NCBI RefSeq assembly: GCF_013166655.1
Contig: NZ_JABKCA010000023.1
Location: 1 to 59,203, forward strand
DNA length: 59,203 nt
DNA from: Lentimicrobium sp. L6
GTDB lineage: Bacteria > Bacteroidota > Bacteroidia > Bacteroidales > UBA12170
Direction of reading: 5' to 3'
The position numbers and the translations under genes were made by a program. The notes beneath the pieces are model-generated. The model was not told the origin of the DNA. It was given only the letters and a program-made list of their open reading frames with translations, and ran no database searches. Numbering within the stretch: position 1 is the first letter of the stretch; each line of letters begins with the position of its first letter. This document shows, piece by piece, positions 43,669 to 53,381 of the stretch.

Positions 43669-44901
43669 CTATCCAAAAAATAAATAGGCGATGAATATGG
43701 CCGCAATAACTCCTGCTAAATCTGCAATTAATCCAGCAGTAATGGCATATCTGGTATTTTTCACCGCCACAGAACCAAAATAAACAGCAATAATATAAAA
43801 GGTAGTATCTGTTGCTCCTTGCATGGTAGAACTCAATCGACCCGCAAAGGAATCAACCCCGTAAGTATTCATGGTTTCTAACATCACCCCTCTAGCTCCA
43901 CTGCCAGATAATGGCTTCATAAAAGCTGTGGGTAAAGCGGGTACAAAATCGGTGTTTAAACCTACCAACTGCACTAAATAGGCTATTCCATCAATTAAAT
44001 AATCCATGGCGCCACTCACTCTAAAAACGCCAATAGCCACTAAAATCGCTACGAGAAATGGAATGATTTTTATAGCAATTCCAAAACCTTCTTTAGCGCC
44101 TTCAATAAAGGTATCGTAGATATGAATCTTCTTTCTTAGCCCTAATACAATAAAAGATATGATTAAGGAAAACAATATTACATTGGCTGCAACAGAGGAA
44201 TACACGGAAACTTTTTCTTGGGGCAAGACAGAGAACAAATAGATAATACCCGCAATAAATAAGGAAAGCCCACCCATATAGGCTATGATGACCTTATTGA
44301 AAAGGTTGATTTTTTGATATAAACTCACAGCAATAATTCCAGCCATGGTACTGAAGAAGGTAGAAAGCAATATGGGTAGAAAAATATCAGATGGATCTGC
44401 AGCTCCTAATTGAGCTCGATACACCATCACGCTAATTGGAATCAAGGTTAATCCAGAGGTATTCAATACCAAAAACATAATCATGGAATTGGAGGCTATA
44501 TCTTTCTTGGGATTTAATTCTTGAAGCTGTGTCATGGCTTTTAAACCCATGGGAGTAGCCGCATTATCTAAACCCAGCATATTAGCCGCCAGATTCATCA
44601 TGATACTTCCATTTACAGGGTGATCGGCAGGGATATCTGGAAAGAGTTTTCTAAAAAACGGCCCCACTATCTTACTTAAAATAGCCACCATTCCTCCTTT
44701 TTCGCCTACCTTCATTAGGCCTAACCATAACGTCATGACTCCTGTTAAGCCTAAACTGATTTCGAAACCCGTTTTGGCATTAACGAAAGTGCTATTCATC
44801 AAAGCTGGGAATATTTCTGTATCGCCAAAGAATATCAGGCGCACCAGAGCTATCACAAAAGCGCAAAGAAAAAAGAATACCCAAATATAATTAAGAGCCA
44901 T
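43669..44901 (-). CDS. Nucleoside-recognition (SpmA/SpmB-like) membrane protein
   Basis: The 410-residue polytopic protein has about ten helices built from two Gate/nucleoside-recognition domains, matching a fused SpmA-SpmB. The first half has LGLDNAATPMGLKAM; the second has PTAFMKPLSGSGARG and TMQGATDTTFYIIAVYFG, the paired Asn/Asp-rich re-entrant motifs of the family. Although named after Bacillus spore maturation proteins, this family is widespread in non-sporulating Bacteroidota, with unknown cargo. It sits between yebC (15 bp upstream) and the methyltransferase gene. Confidence 0.85.
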   Translation of the reverse strand: MALNYIWVFFFLCAFVIALVRLIFFGDTEIFPALMNSTFVNAKTGFEISLGLTGVMTLWLGLMKVGEKGGMVAILSKIVGPFFRKLFPDIPADHPVNGSIMMNLAANMLGLDNAATPMGLKAMTQLQELNPKKDIASNSMIMFLVLNTSGLTLIPISVMVYRAQLGAADPSDIFLPILLSTFFSTMAGIIAVSLYQKINLFNKVIIAYMGGLSLFIAGIIYLFSVLPQEKVSVYSSVAANVILFSLIISFIVLGLRKKIHIYDTFIEGAKEGFGIAIKIIPFLVAILVAIGVFRVSGAMDYLIDGIAYLVQLVGLNTDFVPALPTAFMKPLSGSGARGVMLETMNTYGVDSFAGRLSSTMQGATDTTFYIIAVYFGSVAVKNTRYAITAGLIADLAGVIAAIFIAYLFFG

Positions 44902-44916
44902 AAAAATGAGTTTGAC

Positions 44917-45666
44917 TTATTCTTGGGAAAGGGCTTCTTCCAACTCGTCTGTCATTTCTAAGTTATGATAAACATTAGACACATCATCGTCCTCCTCAAA
45001 AATCTCAATAATTTTCAATACTTTTTTGGCTGATTCTACATCTAATTTTTCTGTGGTGACAGGGATTCTCTGTAATTCTGCCGATTCTGGTTCAATATTG
45101 AGCTCCTCTAGTTTTTTCATCATAGAACCAAAGTCTTCCATGGCTGTAGTAATGGTTATATGTTGCTCTTCTACTTCTATATCTTCGGCACCAGCATCAA
45201 TAAATTCCAATTCCAAATCATCCATATTTAAATCCCCAAGCTCCAGACTAAAGAATCCTTTTCTATCGAAAATAAAGCTTAAAGACCCGTTTTTTCCTAA
45301 GCTTCCACTGTACTTATTGAATACCGCTCGAACATTAGCAACTGTTCTTTGGGTATTATCAGTAGTACATTCTAGGAAAACAGCAATTCCATGAGGAGCG
45401 TATCCTTCATAAGTGAGCTCTTCATAGTTATTAGAATCTTTATCATCTCCTTTTTTAATCGCTCTTAGGATATTATCCTTGGGCATACTCACACCTTTGG
45501 CATTGGTAATGGCCAAACGAAGCTTAGGATTAGAATCAGGATCATTACCACCCTCTTTTACTGCGATAGTGATATCTTTAACAATTTTACTAAACATTTT
45601 AGAGCGCTTAGCATCTGCTGCTCCTTTTTTGCGTTTAATGGTTGACCATTTACTATGTCCTGACAT
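44917..45666 (-). CDS. YebC/PmpR-family regulator
   Basis: The 249-residue protein shows the YebC signature: MSGHSKWSTIKRKKGAADAKRSK at the N-terminus (a 23-residue conserved start, cited by its first and last parts), then NPKLRLAI, YEGYAPHGIAVFLECTTDN and a C-terminal acidic domain. YebC proteins were described as DNA-binding regulators. More recent work links the family to ribosome function on polyproline stretches. It is the first gene of a probable yebC - SpmAB-like - methyltransferase operon. Confidence 0.93.
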   Translation of the reverse strand: MSGHSKWSTIKRKKGAADAKRSKMFSKIVKDITIAVKEGGNDPDSNPKLRLAITNAKGVSMPKDNILRAIKKGDDKDSNNYEELTYEGYAPHGIAVFLECTTDNTQRTVANVRAVFNKYSGSLGKNGSLSFIFDRKGFFSLELGDLNMDDLELEFIDAGAEDIEVEEQHITITTAMEDFGSMMKKLEELNIEPESAELQRIPVTTEKLDVESAKKVLKIIEIFEEDDDVSNVYHNLEMTDELEEALSQE

Positions 45667-45771
45667 ATTTCTATTTTTTTATTGAATGGGTAAAATTACG
45701 AAAATTCGTGGCTTATTTTAGTGAAGCATTAGACTTAAAAACCAAATTTCAGAAACCAACATCCCAAGGTC

Positions 45772-45800
45772 TTGATTTTGATAAATATACACTATCTTTG
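45772..45800 (+). promoter_or_regulatory. Promoter of the exported isochorismatase-like operon
   Basis: TTG (45772-45774), an 18-bp spacer, then TATCTTTG (45793-45800), 18 bp before the ATG. This is a full -33/-7 match. Confidence 0.6.
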
Positions 45801-45817
45801 AACCGAAACAGTTCGCT

Positions 45818-46387
45818 ATGAAAAATATACTTCTAAATATCAGTATTGCTTTTCTCCTTTCCTGTGGCTTTTCCGCTCAAGGCCAAGATGACAATTACCT
45901 TTTGATGGTTATAGACGTGCAAGAATTTGAGAATGTGAAGGAGGAAATTCCAACAGAAGTTTATCAAGACTTTTTAAAAGAGGTTAATGGAGTGATTGAG
46001 TCATTCGAGAAAGAAAAAGTAATCTATATTAGAGATTTGTCTTTGGTACTTTCTCTATCTTTTAAAGGAAAATCCATTGACACCGTGAGCTTCCCAAATT
46101 TCGAACCTGACTTAAAAATAGTAAATGAGCATGTTTTTATAAAAACAGAAGGTGACTCTTTCACAGCGGATGGATTAGAGGAATATCTATTAAAATTCCC
46201 CGATCATAAAATTGTAGTCATTGGACTTATTGCAGATGGCTGTATATTTATCACTTTAAAATCTGGAGTTAAACACGATTATGATATGTATATGATACCA
46301 GAAGCCATACTCGCCAGATCCGAAATAAGTAAAGAAAAGTATTTCAGGAAGTATAAAAAGATGGGTGTGAAAATATATAAAAAATAA
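45818..46387 (+). CDS. Exported isochorismatase-like hydrolase
   Basis: The 189-residue protein has a hydrophobic signal (1-23), either cleaved after QGQ or lipidated at Cys16. An isochorismatase fold follows: LLMVIDVQEF (catalytic Asp33), Lys108 in FIKTEGDSF, and VIGLIADGCIFITLKSG with Cys142. The Asp-Lys-Cys triad is therefore intact and an amidase or cysteine-hydrolase activity is likely. Export is unusual, because family members are typically cytoplasmic (nicotinamidase, isochorismatase). It begins a four-gene plus-strand run with gaps of 4, 4 and 31 bp. Confidence 0.75.
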   Translation: MKNILLNISIAFLLSCGFSAQGQDDNYLLMVIDVQEFENVKEEIPTEVYQDFLKEVNGVIESFEKEKVIYIRDLSLVLSLSFKGKSIDTVSFPNFEPDLKIVNEHVFIKTEGDSFTADGLEEYLLKFPDHKIVVIGLIADGCIFITLKSGVKHDYDMYMIPEAILARSEISKEKYFRKYKKMGVKIYKK

Positions 46388-46391
46388 TACA

Positions 46392-46586
46392 ATGATAAAA
46401 AGCCTAAACAATTGGCAGAAAAGATTTTACGGAGCTATGATTGTCACTATTCTAGGAATAGCATTTTCAACTATCATGACTGATGCACCTCAATCAATAG
46501 GTACTGTATTTATAGCCATTGGTGGATTATTGTTTATCTCTGGCATGAATTTGAAAAACAAATCGGAACAAGAAAAAGAACAATAA
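46392..46586 (+). CDS. Small two-helix membrane protein
   Basis: This 64-residue protein has two hydrophobic helices (about 12-28 and 34-51; IGTVFIAIGGLLFISGM) and a charged tail. Unrecognised. It is supported as a gene by tight spacing (4 bp either side) within the operon and by typical membrane-protein composition. Confidence 0.55.
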   Translation: MIKSLNNWQKRFYGAMIVTILGIAFSTIMTDAPQSIGTVFIAIGGLLFISGMNLKNKSEQEKEQ

Positions 46587-46590
46587 TTCA

Positions 46591-46992
46591 ATGAATACTA
46601 AACACTCCCATATCATTCTATATGATGGAGTATGCAAATTATGTCATGCATCGGTCAACTTTATTATCCACAGAGATTCTAAAGCGATTTTCAGATTCCA
46701 AGCTTTGCAAGATTTTAAAAACTTTGAATTATTAGAAAGTCAGATTCAAAAGCCCATCCCCGATTCTATCCTATATATTCAGGAAGGGAAAATTTTCACC
46801 AAATCAACAGCAGCTTTAAAAATATGTAAAAATCTGGATGGTTTATGGCCTGTTTTCTATGTGTTTATTATGCTACCAAAACCCATCAGAGACTATATTT
46901 ATGATCTCATTGCCAAATACCGATATTCTTGGTTTGGAAAGTATAATACTTGTATGATTCCCGATGAAAATTTAATTGATAGATTTATATAA
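46591..46992 (+). CDS. DCC1-like thiol-disulfide oxidoreductase
   Basis: This 133-residue protein has the family-defining N-terminal motif YDGVCKLCHASVNFI (CxxC at 15-18), followed by RFQALQ and LKICKNLDGLWPVFYVF. The DCC1/DUF393 family is predicted to catalyse thiol-disulfide exchange. The length is normal for the family. It lies between a small membrane protein and a transporter in the same operon. Confidence 0.88.
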   Translation: MNTKHSHIILYDGVCKLCHASVNFIIHRDSKAIFRFQALQDFKNFELLESQIQKPIPDSILYIQEGKIFTKSTAALKICKNLDGLWPVFYVFIMLPKPIRDYIYDLIAKYRYSWFGKYNTCMIPDENLIDRFI

Positions 46993-47023
46993 AATGATGA
47001 ATTAGAGAACTATCTTTGGCGCC

Positions 47024-48313
47024 ATGAAAATCAGCTTAAAACTGAGTGGCCTTAGCCCCGCCGAAAGATATACTTTCAGGCTTCACCTTATCTATTCTAT
47101 TTTAGAAGGCATAGTCTTGGGTGTATTGGCCCTCAACGAATTCGTTTTCCTGAAGAGTTTAAAAGGTAGCAATATGCAATTGGGAATTCTTTTCCAATTT
47201 AGCATGGTGGTATTTATTGGATTGATTTTTATTAATGAACTCATCAGGAGAACCAAAAACAAAGCCAAGATGTTGAGAATAACAGCCATTCTCACTCGAC
47301 TACCCCTCGTCCTTCTCTTTTTCTTTCCTCGCAGCGAAGCGGCACTAGATGGGGATTCTATTTATCACCTGATTTTCTTGGCCATATTCTTAGCCTATTA
47401 CCTGGCGGCTCCTATAATCTATCCCACTATCAATCAATTTCTTAAAAACACTTATAGCCACAAAAACTTTGGGCGGCTTTTTTCCAATGCCACCTCTATA
47501 AATAAAATTGTGATGCTAGTGGTCACTTTTGCCTATGGTTTATGGCTCGATATTGATCCTTATGCTTTCACTTGGATTTATCCAATTATTGCCATTATAG
47601 GAATTGCTTCGGTACATCTACTATCGAAAATTCCATACACCGACAAGGATGTCATCATTAAAAAGCCCTTTAATGTAGCCGTAAAGGATAGTATTAAAAG
47701 AATGACAAATTTAGTAGTTACCAACAAACCCTATCTGCATTTCGAATTAGGATTTATGCTTTATGGCTTTGCTTTTATGTCCACCGTTGCTGTAGTTACC
47801 ATCTACTACGATGAGGTTTTACATTTGAATTATTCTTCAGTGGCCTTCTATAAAAACTCATACAACATATTGGCTATTATGATATTGCCATTTTTTGGAA
47901 AACTCTTAGGCAAGATAGATCCCAGAAAATTTGCTGTCATCACTTTTAGTAGTATGTTATTGTATATTCTAGCTTTAGCATTAACCCAATACTTTCCAGC
48001 AAATATAAACCTTTGGAATATCAAAATCTATTATATGATGCTGGCTTACATTCTGTTTCACAGCATTTTTGCAGCTACCATGTCTTTGCTTTGGTTTATA
48101 GGTTCAGCCTATTTCGGAAAAGACAAAGATGCTGGTGATTTACAAGCTGTCCACCTATCACTTACTGGGATTAGAGCGGCCTTTGCCCCTCTTGTGGGTA
48201 TTATCTTTTATCAATTATTTGGATATACTATTACTTTTGGCATTGCTATTCTTTGCCTTTTAATTGCGGTTCTATTGATGATATGGTCTTATCGTAGACG
48301 AAAAATTGGCTAA
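47024..48313 (+). CDS. Major facilitator superfamily transporter
   Basis: The 429-residue protein has about 12 transmembrane helices in two halves separated by a charged central loop (about 205-225; TDKDVIIKKPFNVAVKDSIK). The TM2-3 loop has NELIRRTKNKAKMLR, similar to the MFS RxxR motif. The substrate cannot be named. It closes the operon after the DCC1-like gene. A drug/metabolite or sugar-type exporter is possible. Confidence 0.75.
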   Translation: MKISLKLSGLSPAERYTFRLHLIYSILEGIVLGVLALNEFVFLKSLKGSNMQLGILFQFSMVVFIGLIFINELIRRTKNKAKMLRITAILTRLPLVLLFFFPRSEAALDGDSIYHLIFLAIFLAYYLAAPIIYPTINQFLKNTYSHKNFGRLFSNATSINKIVMLVVTFAYGLWLDIDPYAFTWIYPIIAIIGIASVHLLSKIPYTDKDVIIKKPFNVAVKDSIKRMTNLVVTNKPYLHFELGFMLYGFAFMSTVAVVTIYYDEVLHLNYSSVAFYKNSYNILAIMILPFFGKLLGKIDPRKFAVITFSSMLLYILALALTQYFPANINLWNIKIYYMMLAYILFHSIFAATMSLLWFIGSAYFGKDKDAGDLQAVHLSLTGIRAAFAPLVGIIFYQLFGYTITFGIAILCLLIAVLLMIWSYRRRKIG

Positions 48314-48383
48314 CTTTTTATTTGTCATTTTCATGACTCCTTCGAGAAACATTGTGGAATAATAAATTTCAAAACAAAAAATG

Positions 48384-48391
48384 TATTTTTG
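48384..48391 (+). promoter_or_regulatory. -7 box for tcdA
   Basis: TATTTTTG lies 30 bp before the tcdA start and matches TAnnTTTG. Confidence 0.4.
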
Positions 48392-48420
48392 CCCTAATAT
48401 TATAAATTTATTGGAGAATA

Positions 48421-49140
48421 ATGTCGGACTGGCAAGAAAGAACTGCTCTGCTTTTAGGAGCAGAAAAAATAAAGAAATTACATGATAGTCATGTATTGAT
48501 TGTTGGACTCGGAGGAGTTGGAGCCTATGCTGCTGAGCAAATAGTGCGTGCAGGGGTTGGACAAGTGACCATAGTAGATGGCGACGCTGTTTCTGAAAGC
48601 AATAGAAACCGACAGATGGCCGCTTTAGTAAGTACTTTAGATCAATCTAAAGCTAAAATCATGGAACAAAGGCTACTGGATATCAATCCGGATTTAAAAA
48701 TCACCACCATAAACGAATACATTAAAGATGAGCGGATGGAAGAACTCCTCGACCATCCCTATGATTATGTGGTAGATGCCATAGATACCTTATCTCCTAA
48801 GATATTTCTACTTTACCACTGTCTACAAAAAGAGTTGAAAGTCGCTAGTTCAATGGGTGCTGGTGGAAAGGTAGACCCCAGCCAAGTTCAGATAGCTGAT
48901 ATCTCCAAATCATATAATGATAAATTGGCTAGAATCCTTAGAAAAAGGCTCCATAGATTGGGCGTTTATGAAGGAATAAAAGTGGTTTTTTCTCCTGAAG
49001 TAGTAGACGAATCGGCAGTCATTCTCACCGAAGGCGAACAAAACAAGAAGACTACAGTAGGAACCATTAGTTATATGCCTGCCATCTTTGGTAATTTCTT
49101 GTCGAGCATAGTCATTCGAGATTTAATGAATTCGAAATGA
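48421..49140 (+). CDS. tcdA: tRNA threonylcarbamoyladenosine dehydratase
   Basis: The 239-residue E1-like (ThiF/MoeB-fold) enzyme uses ATP to cyclise tRNA t6A37 to ct6A. Visible features are the nucleotide-binding IVGLGGVGAYAAEQIVRAG, the Arg-containing SNRNRQ segment, DYVVDAIDTLSPK, and ASSMGAGGKVDPSQVQIADI, characteristic of TcdA/CsdL. The first residues SDWQERTALLLG also match the family start. It overlaps the following hydrolase gene by 4 bp. Confidence 0.93.
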   Translation: MSDWQERTALLLGAEKIKKLHDSHVLIVGLGGVGAYAAEQIVRAGVGQVTIVDGDAVSESNRNRQMAALVSTLDQSKAKIMEQRLLDINPDLKITTINEYIKDERMEELLDHPYDYVVDAIDTLSPKIFLLYHCLQKELKVASSMGAGGKVDPSQVQIADISKSYNDKLARILRKRLHRLGVYEGIKVVFSPEVVDESAVILTEGEQNKKTTVGTISYMPAIFGNFLSSIVIRDLMNSK

Positions 49141-49919
49141 AAAAAGCAGGCTTCGGAAATATAAATGGGCAAAAAATCTATTATGAGCTTTTTCAAAAAT
49201 CAGAGGAGGCAGAATATCTAGTTTTTCTGCATGAAGGATTAGGTTCGGTGGCACAATGGAAGAATTTGCCAGAAGAGTTTTCTGAATTAACAAGCATGAA
49301 CGTGTTGGTATACGATCGCAGTGGGTATGGAAAATCATCACCAGTTCCTCAGAATTATCCCTATGATTATGTTCGCTATGAGGCCCAAACTATTTTACCT
49401 AAACTGCTCGAACAACTAAAGATTGAGACTTGTCACCTTTTCGGTCACTCGGATGGTGCTACCATCGCCCTATTATTTGCTGCCTACCATCCTCAAAAAT
49501 GCTTAAGTGTGATATCTGAAGCCGCTCATGTGATTATTGAAAACATGAGCGTAGAAGGAATTCGGAAAATCAGAGCTATTTATCAAGATAAAATCCGAAA
49601 ACCCCTACAAAAACATCATGGAGATAAAACCGATTGGGTTTTCTATCATTGGTCTGATACTTGGATAGATCCAGCATTCAAATCTTGGAACATGAATATT
49701 GAGCTGAAGCAAATAAAATGTCCTGTTTTAGCCATTCAAGGAGAAGATGATGAATATGGAAGTCCTGAACAATTGAAGATTATTAGGGATTTATCTTCTG
49801 CCGAGACCCATCTTATTCCCAGCTGTGGCCATATCCCTCATTTTCAAAAACCTAGTGAAATCAAGAAGCTGGTAATGGATTTTTTTAAAAAAACTTATGA
49901 ATCAAACGCTAGTTTGTGA
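49137..49919 (+). CDS. Alpha/beta-fold hydrolase
   Basis: This 260-residue protein has an oxyanion HEGLGS loop, the nucleophile elbow GHSDGA (Ser at about 107), an acid in IQGEDDEYGS, and the catalytic His in CGHIPHFQKP. The canonical triad is therefore present. The family covers esterases, lipases and C-C hydrolases; the substrate is undetermined. The ATGA overlap with tcdA indicates coupled translation, although no functional link to tRNA modification is known. Confidence 0.88.
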   Translation: MKKAGFGNINGQKIYYELFQKSEEAEYLVFLHEGLGSVAQWKNLPEEFSELTSMNVLVYDRSGYGKSSPVPQNYPYDYVRYEAQTILPKLLEQLKIETCHLFGHSDGATIALLFAAYHPQKCLSVISEAAHVIIENMSVEGIRKIRAIYQDKIRKPLQKHHGDKTDWVFYHWSDTWIDPAFKSWNMNIELKQIKCPVLAIQGEDDEYGSPEQLKIIRDLSSAETHLIPSCGHIPHFQKPSEIKKLVMDFFKKTYESNASL

Positions 49920-49951
49920 TTAAATTCTAAATTTGCTCAAAACACAAAAAA

Positions 49952-51538
49952 ATGAGGACAATATTTCTATTTTCTTTTTTCCTTATCCTTACAGTATCAA
50001 TAAGAGCAAGCATTATTCAAGTTTCTGGAAATGTTTCCGGAACATGGAATGCGGACACCGTTCAAGTCATTGATGATATACTAATACCTAACAATCAAAT
50101 CCTTACCATCAACCCTGGTGTAAAGGTCATTTTTGATGGCTATTATTTTTTTAATATTTCAGGACAGATACAGGCCAATGGATTAGCAAATGATTCCATC
50201 TCCTTTTTTGTTTCGGATACTACAGGCCTATATAATCTTGAAACTAATGAGGGCTCATGGGCTGGCTTTTGGTTTGAGCAAATTAGCCCAAACAACGATT
50301 CATCTACTTTTGAATTCTGCAAATTTAATTATGGGAAAGCAGTATCAACAGATTCTGTTTATTGGTATGGAGGTGCGGTCCGCATTAATAAATCTGACCG
50401 AATCCGGTTTTCAAACTGCTCATTCTCAAACAATATCGCCTATAAAAACGGAGGTGCCATCTATTGCAGAGATTCCGATATCAAAATAGAACATTGTATG
50501 TTTCTCGATAATGCAGGTGGCACATCTATTGAATGGGGTTACGGTGGTGCCGTTTGCCTCGAATATTCTAATGCAATAGTTTGCCGAAACTATTTTGCAA
50601 AAAATTCATCCACAGGCACCGGAGGTGGTTTATCATTTGAATATTCAGACCCAGATATTGAGGCCAATATTTTTTATAATAATTTCAGTGCCATTGGTGG
50701 AGGCTTATGTTGTATTCGATCAAAAGCAGGCAAAGCTGTTGTAAACAACCTTTTTGATCATAATGGCTCCACCTTTTTTGGGGGTGCCCTTGCATTTTTA
50801 GAAGCCCATACGCTTTTCACAAATAATACTGTAGTAAATAATAGTTCCATTTATGGTGGAGGTTTTCATATTAATGCGGGAGCCAATCCCATTATCAAGA
50901 ACTGCATTATATGGAATAATACCATCAGCAGCGAAGAAGGTCCACAAGTCTGTGTGTATGATGTATATTCAGCTCCCGAATTTTATTATAATAATATAGA
51001 AGGTGGTTTTGAAGATTTTACGGGTTCTGGTGTTGGAAATGGCCTGATCATATACGATAATAATATTGACCTTGACCCTCAGTTTGTGGGAACAGGTGAT
51101 TTTCCTTTCAGCCCCCATGGAGATTCCCCCTCTGTGAATACAGGAACTCCAGACACCACTGGACTTTTGCTTCCACATACGGATTTAGCAGGCCAATTAA
51201 GGATTCAGGAAGACCAGATTGACATGGGCTGCTATGAAAACCAAGGGAATTCGGGAATCCAAAGTGGAACCATTAATAAATTGGAACTATCAGTTTCTCC
51301 GAATCCCATTACTGATCATTCAATAATCAATTTGAATATTCTGGAACAAACTGAGTTAGAATTTACCATAACAGATAGTCAAGGTAAAGAAATAGTTCGA
51401 ATCCCAATGCAAGATTACAGCCAAGGTAAACACCAAATTTCGCTACCCATCATTAAACTAAATTCAGGTTTATATTTTTTGAAAGCTCTGGAAAAGAATT
51501 CAAATAGAATAAAGGTTTCAAAGTTAATGGCTCATTAA
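49952..51538 (+). CDS. T9SS-exported right-handed beta-helix protein
   Basis: The 528-residue protein has a signal peptide (about 1-19). A parallel beta-helix (about 50-330) with repeated coils follows (FSNCSFSNNIAYKNGGAIYC, IEHCMFLDNAGGTSIEWGYGGAV, ANIFYNNFSAIGGGLCC, with GGA/GGG turns). A choice-of-anchor-Q-like ending (FPFSPHGDSPSVNTGTPD, TDLAGQLRI) precedes a type A T9SS domain (LELSVSPNPITDHSI to KVSKLMAH). Beta-helices of this type occur in polysaccharide lyases and surface adhesins; no catalytic residues are obvious. Confidence 0.85.
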   Translation: MRTIFLFSFFLILTVSIRASIIQVSGNVSGTWNADTVQVIDDILIPNNQILTINPGVKVIFDGYYFFNISGQIQANGLANDSISFFVSDTTGLYNLETNEGSWAGFWFEQISPNNDSSTFEFCKFNYGKAVSTDSVYWYGGAVRINKSDRIRFSNCSFSNNIAYKNGGAIYCRDSDIKIEHCMFLDNAGGTSIEWGYGGAVCLEYSNAIVCRNYFAKNSSTGTGGGLSFEYSDPDIEANIFYNNFSAIGGGLCCIRSKAGKAVVNNLFDHNGSTFFGGALAFLEAHTLFTNNTVVNNSSIYGGGFHINAGANPIIKNCIIWNNTISSEEGPQVCVYDVYSAPEFYYNNIEGGFEDFTGSGVGNGLIIYDNNIDLDPQFVGTGDFPFSPHGDSPSVNTGTPDTTGLLLPHTDLAGQLRIQEDQIDMGCYENQGNSGIQSGTINKLELSVSPNPITDHSIINLNILEQTELEFTITDSQGKEIVRIPMQDYSQGKHQISLPIIKLNSGLYFLKALEKNSNRIKVSKLMAH

Positions 51539-51654
51539 GAATCTTTTATATGCACAGATCGGTAGATATAGGTGAGCTTCAAACTCTCCTGTCACTATCA
51601 GGGGTCAATACTTCAGTACTAATAACATGAAATAATCACCCATTGGCTATTTCT

Positions 51655-51689
51655 AAAAAGGATGATTCCAACTAGAAACCACCCTTTTA
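51655..51689 (-). terminator. Terminator of the lipoprotein gene
   Basis: On the minus strand, AAAAGGGTGGTT pairs with AATCATCCTTTT through two G-U pairs, followed by a T-run. It lies 20 bp after the stop at 51710. Confidence 0.55.
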
Positions 51690-51709
51690 TTTTATCTCAA
51701 AATGATATT

Positions 51710-52183
51710 CTATTGCTTAGTTGCAACGGTAGTTGCTATTCCTTCAATGGGGAAATTAACACCTAAATATTCTCCTTGACCAGTAATAATCATTTTATAA
51801 TTAAATACACTCCCCGATAAGGTCCCTGCTGTATTTGCAGTAAGCTGAATGGTCACTCCATCTTGCACCTGCTCTGTGGTCATCGGATCAAAGGTAACGC
51901 TAGTACCACTTATAACACCTCTAACGGCCTCTGTTTCATCAACCATTAAAATTTCATTAGTATTGTTTCCTTTCTTTATCTGAAAACTTATATCACCATT
52001 TAGAGGCTGTGTAGAAGTTTGCCCCGCCATGGTCAATGTAATTGAACCATTAGTCTCTCCTACATAAGTACCTATCCATTGGTCACGTTGGTCAACTGGA
52101 GTAACTTCCTCATCCTTTTTACATGAGCTTATAAATACACCCAAGAAGGCAACAATAATCAAAAAATGTAATTTTCTTTTCAT
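51710..52183 (-). CDS. Lipoprotein of unknown function
   Basis: The 157-residue predicted lipoprotein has a signal helix and a ISSC lipobox (Cys21) followed by KKDEE, the Bacteroidota surface-lipoprotein style. A beta-rich lipocalin/THAP-like sandwich follows (WIGTYVGETNGSITLTMAG, FQIKKGNNTNEILMVDE, VFNYKMIITGQGEYLG), of a type seen in small Bacteroidota lipoproteins. No partner gene is evident. A single-gene unit. Confidence 0.65.
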   Translation of the reverse strand: MKRKLHFLIIVAFLGVFISSCKKDEEVTPVDQRDQWIGTYVGETNGSITLTMAGQTSTQPLNGDISFQIKKGNNTNEILMVDETEAVRGVISGTSVTFDPMTTEQVQDGVTIQLTANTAGTLSGSVFNYKMIITGQGEYLGVNFPIEGIATTVATKQ

Positions 52184-52552
52184 TTGATAAATCTTTTAGA
52201 TTGATATTGAATAATAATGGCGAAATTACAATTTTATTTGCCTATGGCTTAAAAAGGTTAATTAAATGAATAAGCGTTTGACTGTATTTATTAAACGTGC
52301 GCTACTATTGATTAAAAGCATATTTCAAATTTGATAAATCAGAATTAAATCTCTCTTTTTTCTCCTAGATTAATGATATGCTTAGAAAAATAACCACATT
52401 AAATTCAACTATCAAATTATTACGGAATACAAATAGAATATATAAACTCAAAGGAGCCCATAAGAATTAAGTCCCCGTATATCATGCAAAAATCTCAAGA
52501 GATTAGAAACAAAAAGAATAAATCGTAGATTTGTCCCCCTAATACAAACAAT
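52184..52552. other. Divergent intergenic region ahead of panB
   Basis: About 370 bp, very AT-rich, with no gene. A TAGATTTG -7 box for panB lies at 52526-52533. I see no recognisable riboswitch or tRNA. Confidence 0.5.
52526..52533 (+). promoter_or_regulatory. -7 box for panB
   Basis: TAGATTTG lies 19 bp before the panB ATG and matches TAnnTTTG. The leader would be short, about 13 nt. Confidence 0.4.
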
Positions 52553-53374
52553 ATGTCTGCATATTTAGAATCAAATTATAGAAAAATCACTACTCACGTT
52601 TTAAATGAAATGAAACATAGAGGAGAGAAAATTTCAATGCTTACTGCCTACGATTATTCCATGGCTACACTTTTAGACTCTGCTGGAATAGACGTTATTT
52701 TGGTAGGCGATTCGGCCTCCAATGTAATGGCTGGTCACAAAACTACACTGCCAATCACATTAGACCAGATGATTTATCATGCATCGAGTGTAATGCGCGG
52801 CGTACAAAGAGCCTTGGTGGTGGTGGATATGCCATTTGGTACCTACCAAGGAAATAGTAAAGAAGCGCTGCTCTCTGCTATTAAAATCATGAAAGAAAGT
52901 GGTGGAAATGCTATTAAAATGGAAGGTGGTCAAGAGATTTTAGAATCTGTCAACCGTATTCTATCTGCTGGAATTCCAGTAATGGGGCATTTGGGTTTAA
53001 CTCCACAGTCCATACATAAATTTGGAACTTATGTAGTAAGAGCCAAAGAAGAGGAGGAAGCACAGCAACTTCTCGATGATGCTAAGAAACTAGAAGAAGC
53101 AGGATGTTTTGCTTTGGTACTGGAGAAAATTCCAGCCTCGTTGGCAGCCAAAGTTCAGAAAATGGTAAAAATTCCTGTTATAGGTATTGGCGCCGGACAT
53201 GAAGTCGATGGACAAGTACTTGTATTACACGACATGTTGGGTATTACTCAAAAGTTCTCTCCTCGTTTCTTACGTCGTTACCATAATTTAAGTGAGGAAA
53301 TTCAAGGCTCTGTAAAAGCTTATATTAATGATGTGAAGACTGGTGAATTTCCAAACGAGAGAGAGCAGTATTAA
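52553..53374 (+). CDS. panB: 3-methyl-2-oxobutanoate hydroxymethyltransferase
   Basis: This 273-residue first enzyme of pantothenate synthesis transfers a hydroxymethyl group from methylene-tetrahydrofolate to ketoisovalerate. The Mg-binding segment [14 protein letters not shown]...[46 protein letters not shown] (catalytic Glu) and [21 protein letters not shown] are all in place. The length is typical (about 270). No panC or panD is adjacent. Confidence 0.96.
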   Translation: MSAYLESNYRKITTHVLNEMKHRGEKISMLTAYDYSMATLLDSAGIDVILVGDSASNVMAGHKTTLPITLDQMIYHASSVMRGVQRALVVVDMPFGTYQGNSKEALLSAIKIMKESGGNAIKMEGGQEILESVNRILSAGIPVMGHLGLTPQSIHKFGTYVVRAKEEEEAQQLLDDAKKLEEAGCFALVLEKIPASLAAKVQKMVKIPVIGIGAGHEVDGQVLVLHDMLGITQKFSPRFLRRYHNLSEEIQGSVKAYINDVKTGEFPNEREQY

Positions 53375-53381
53375 AAGGGCT

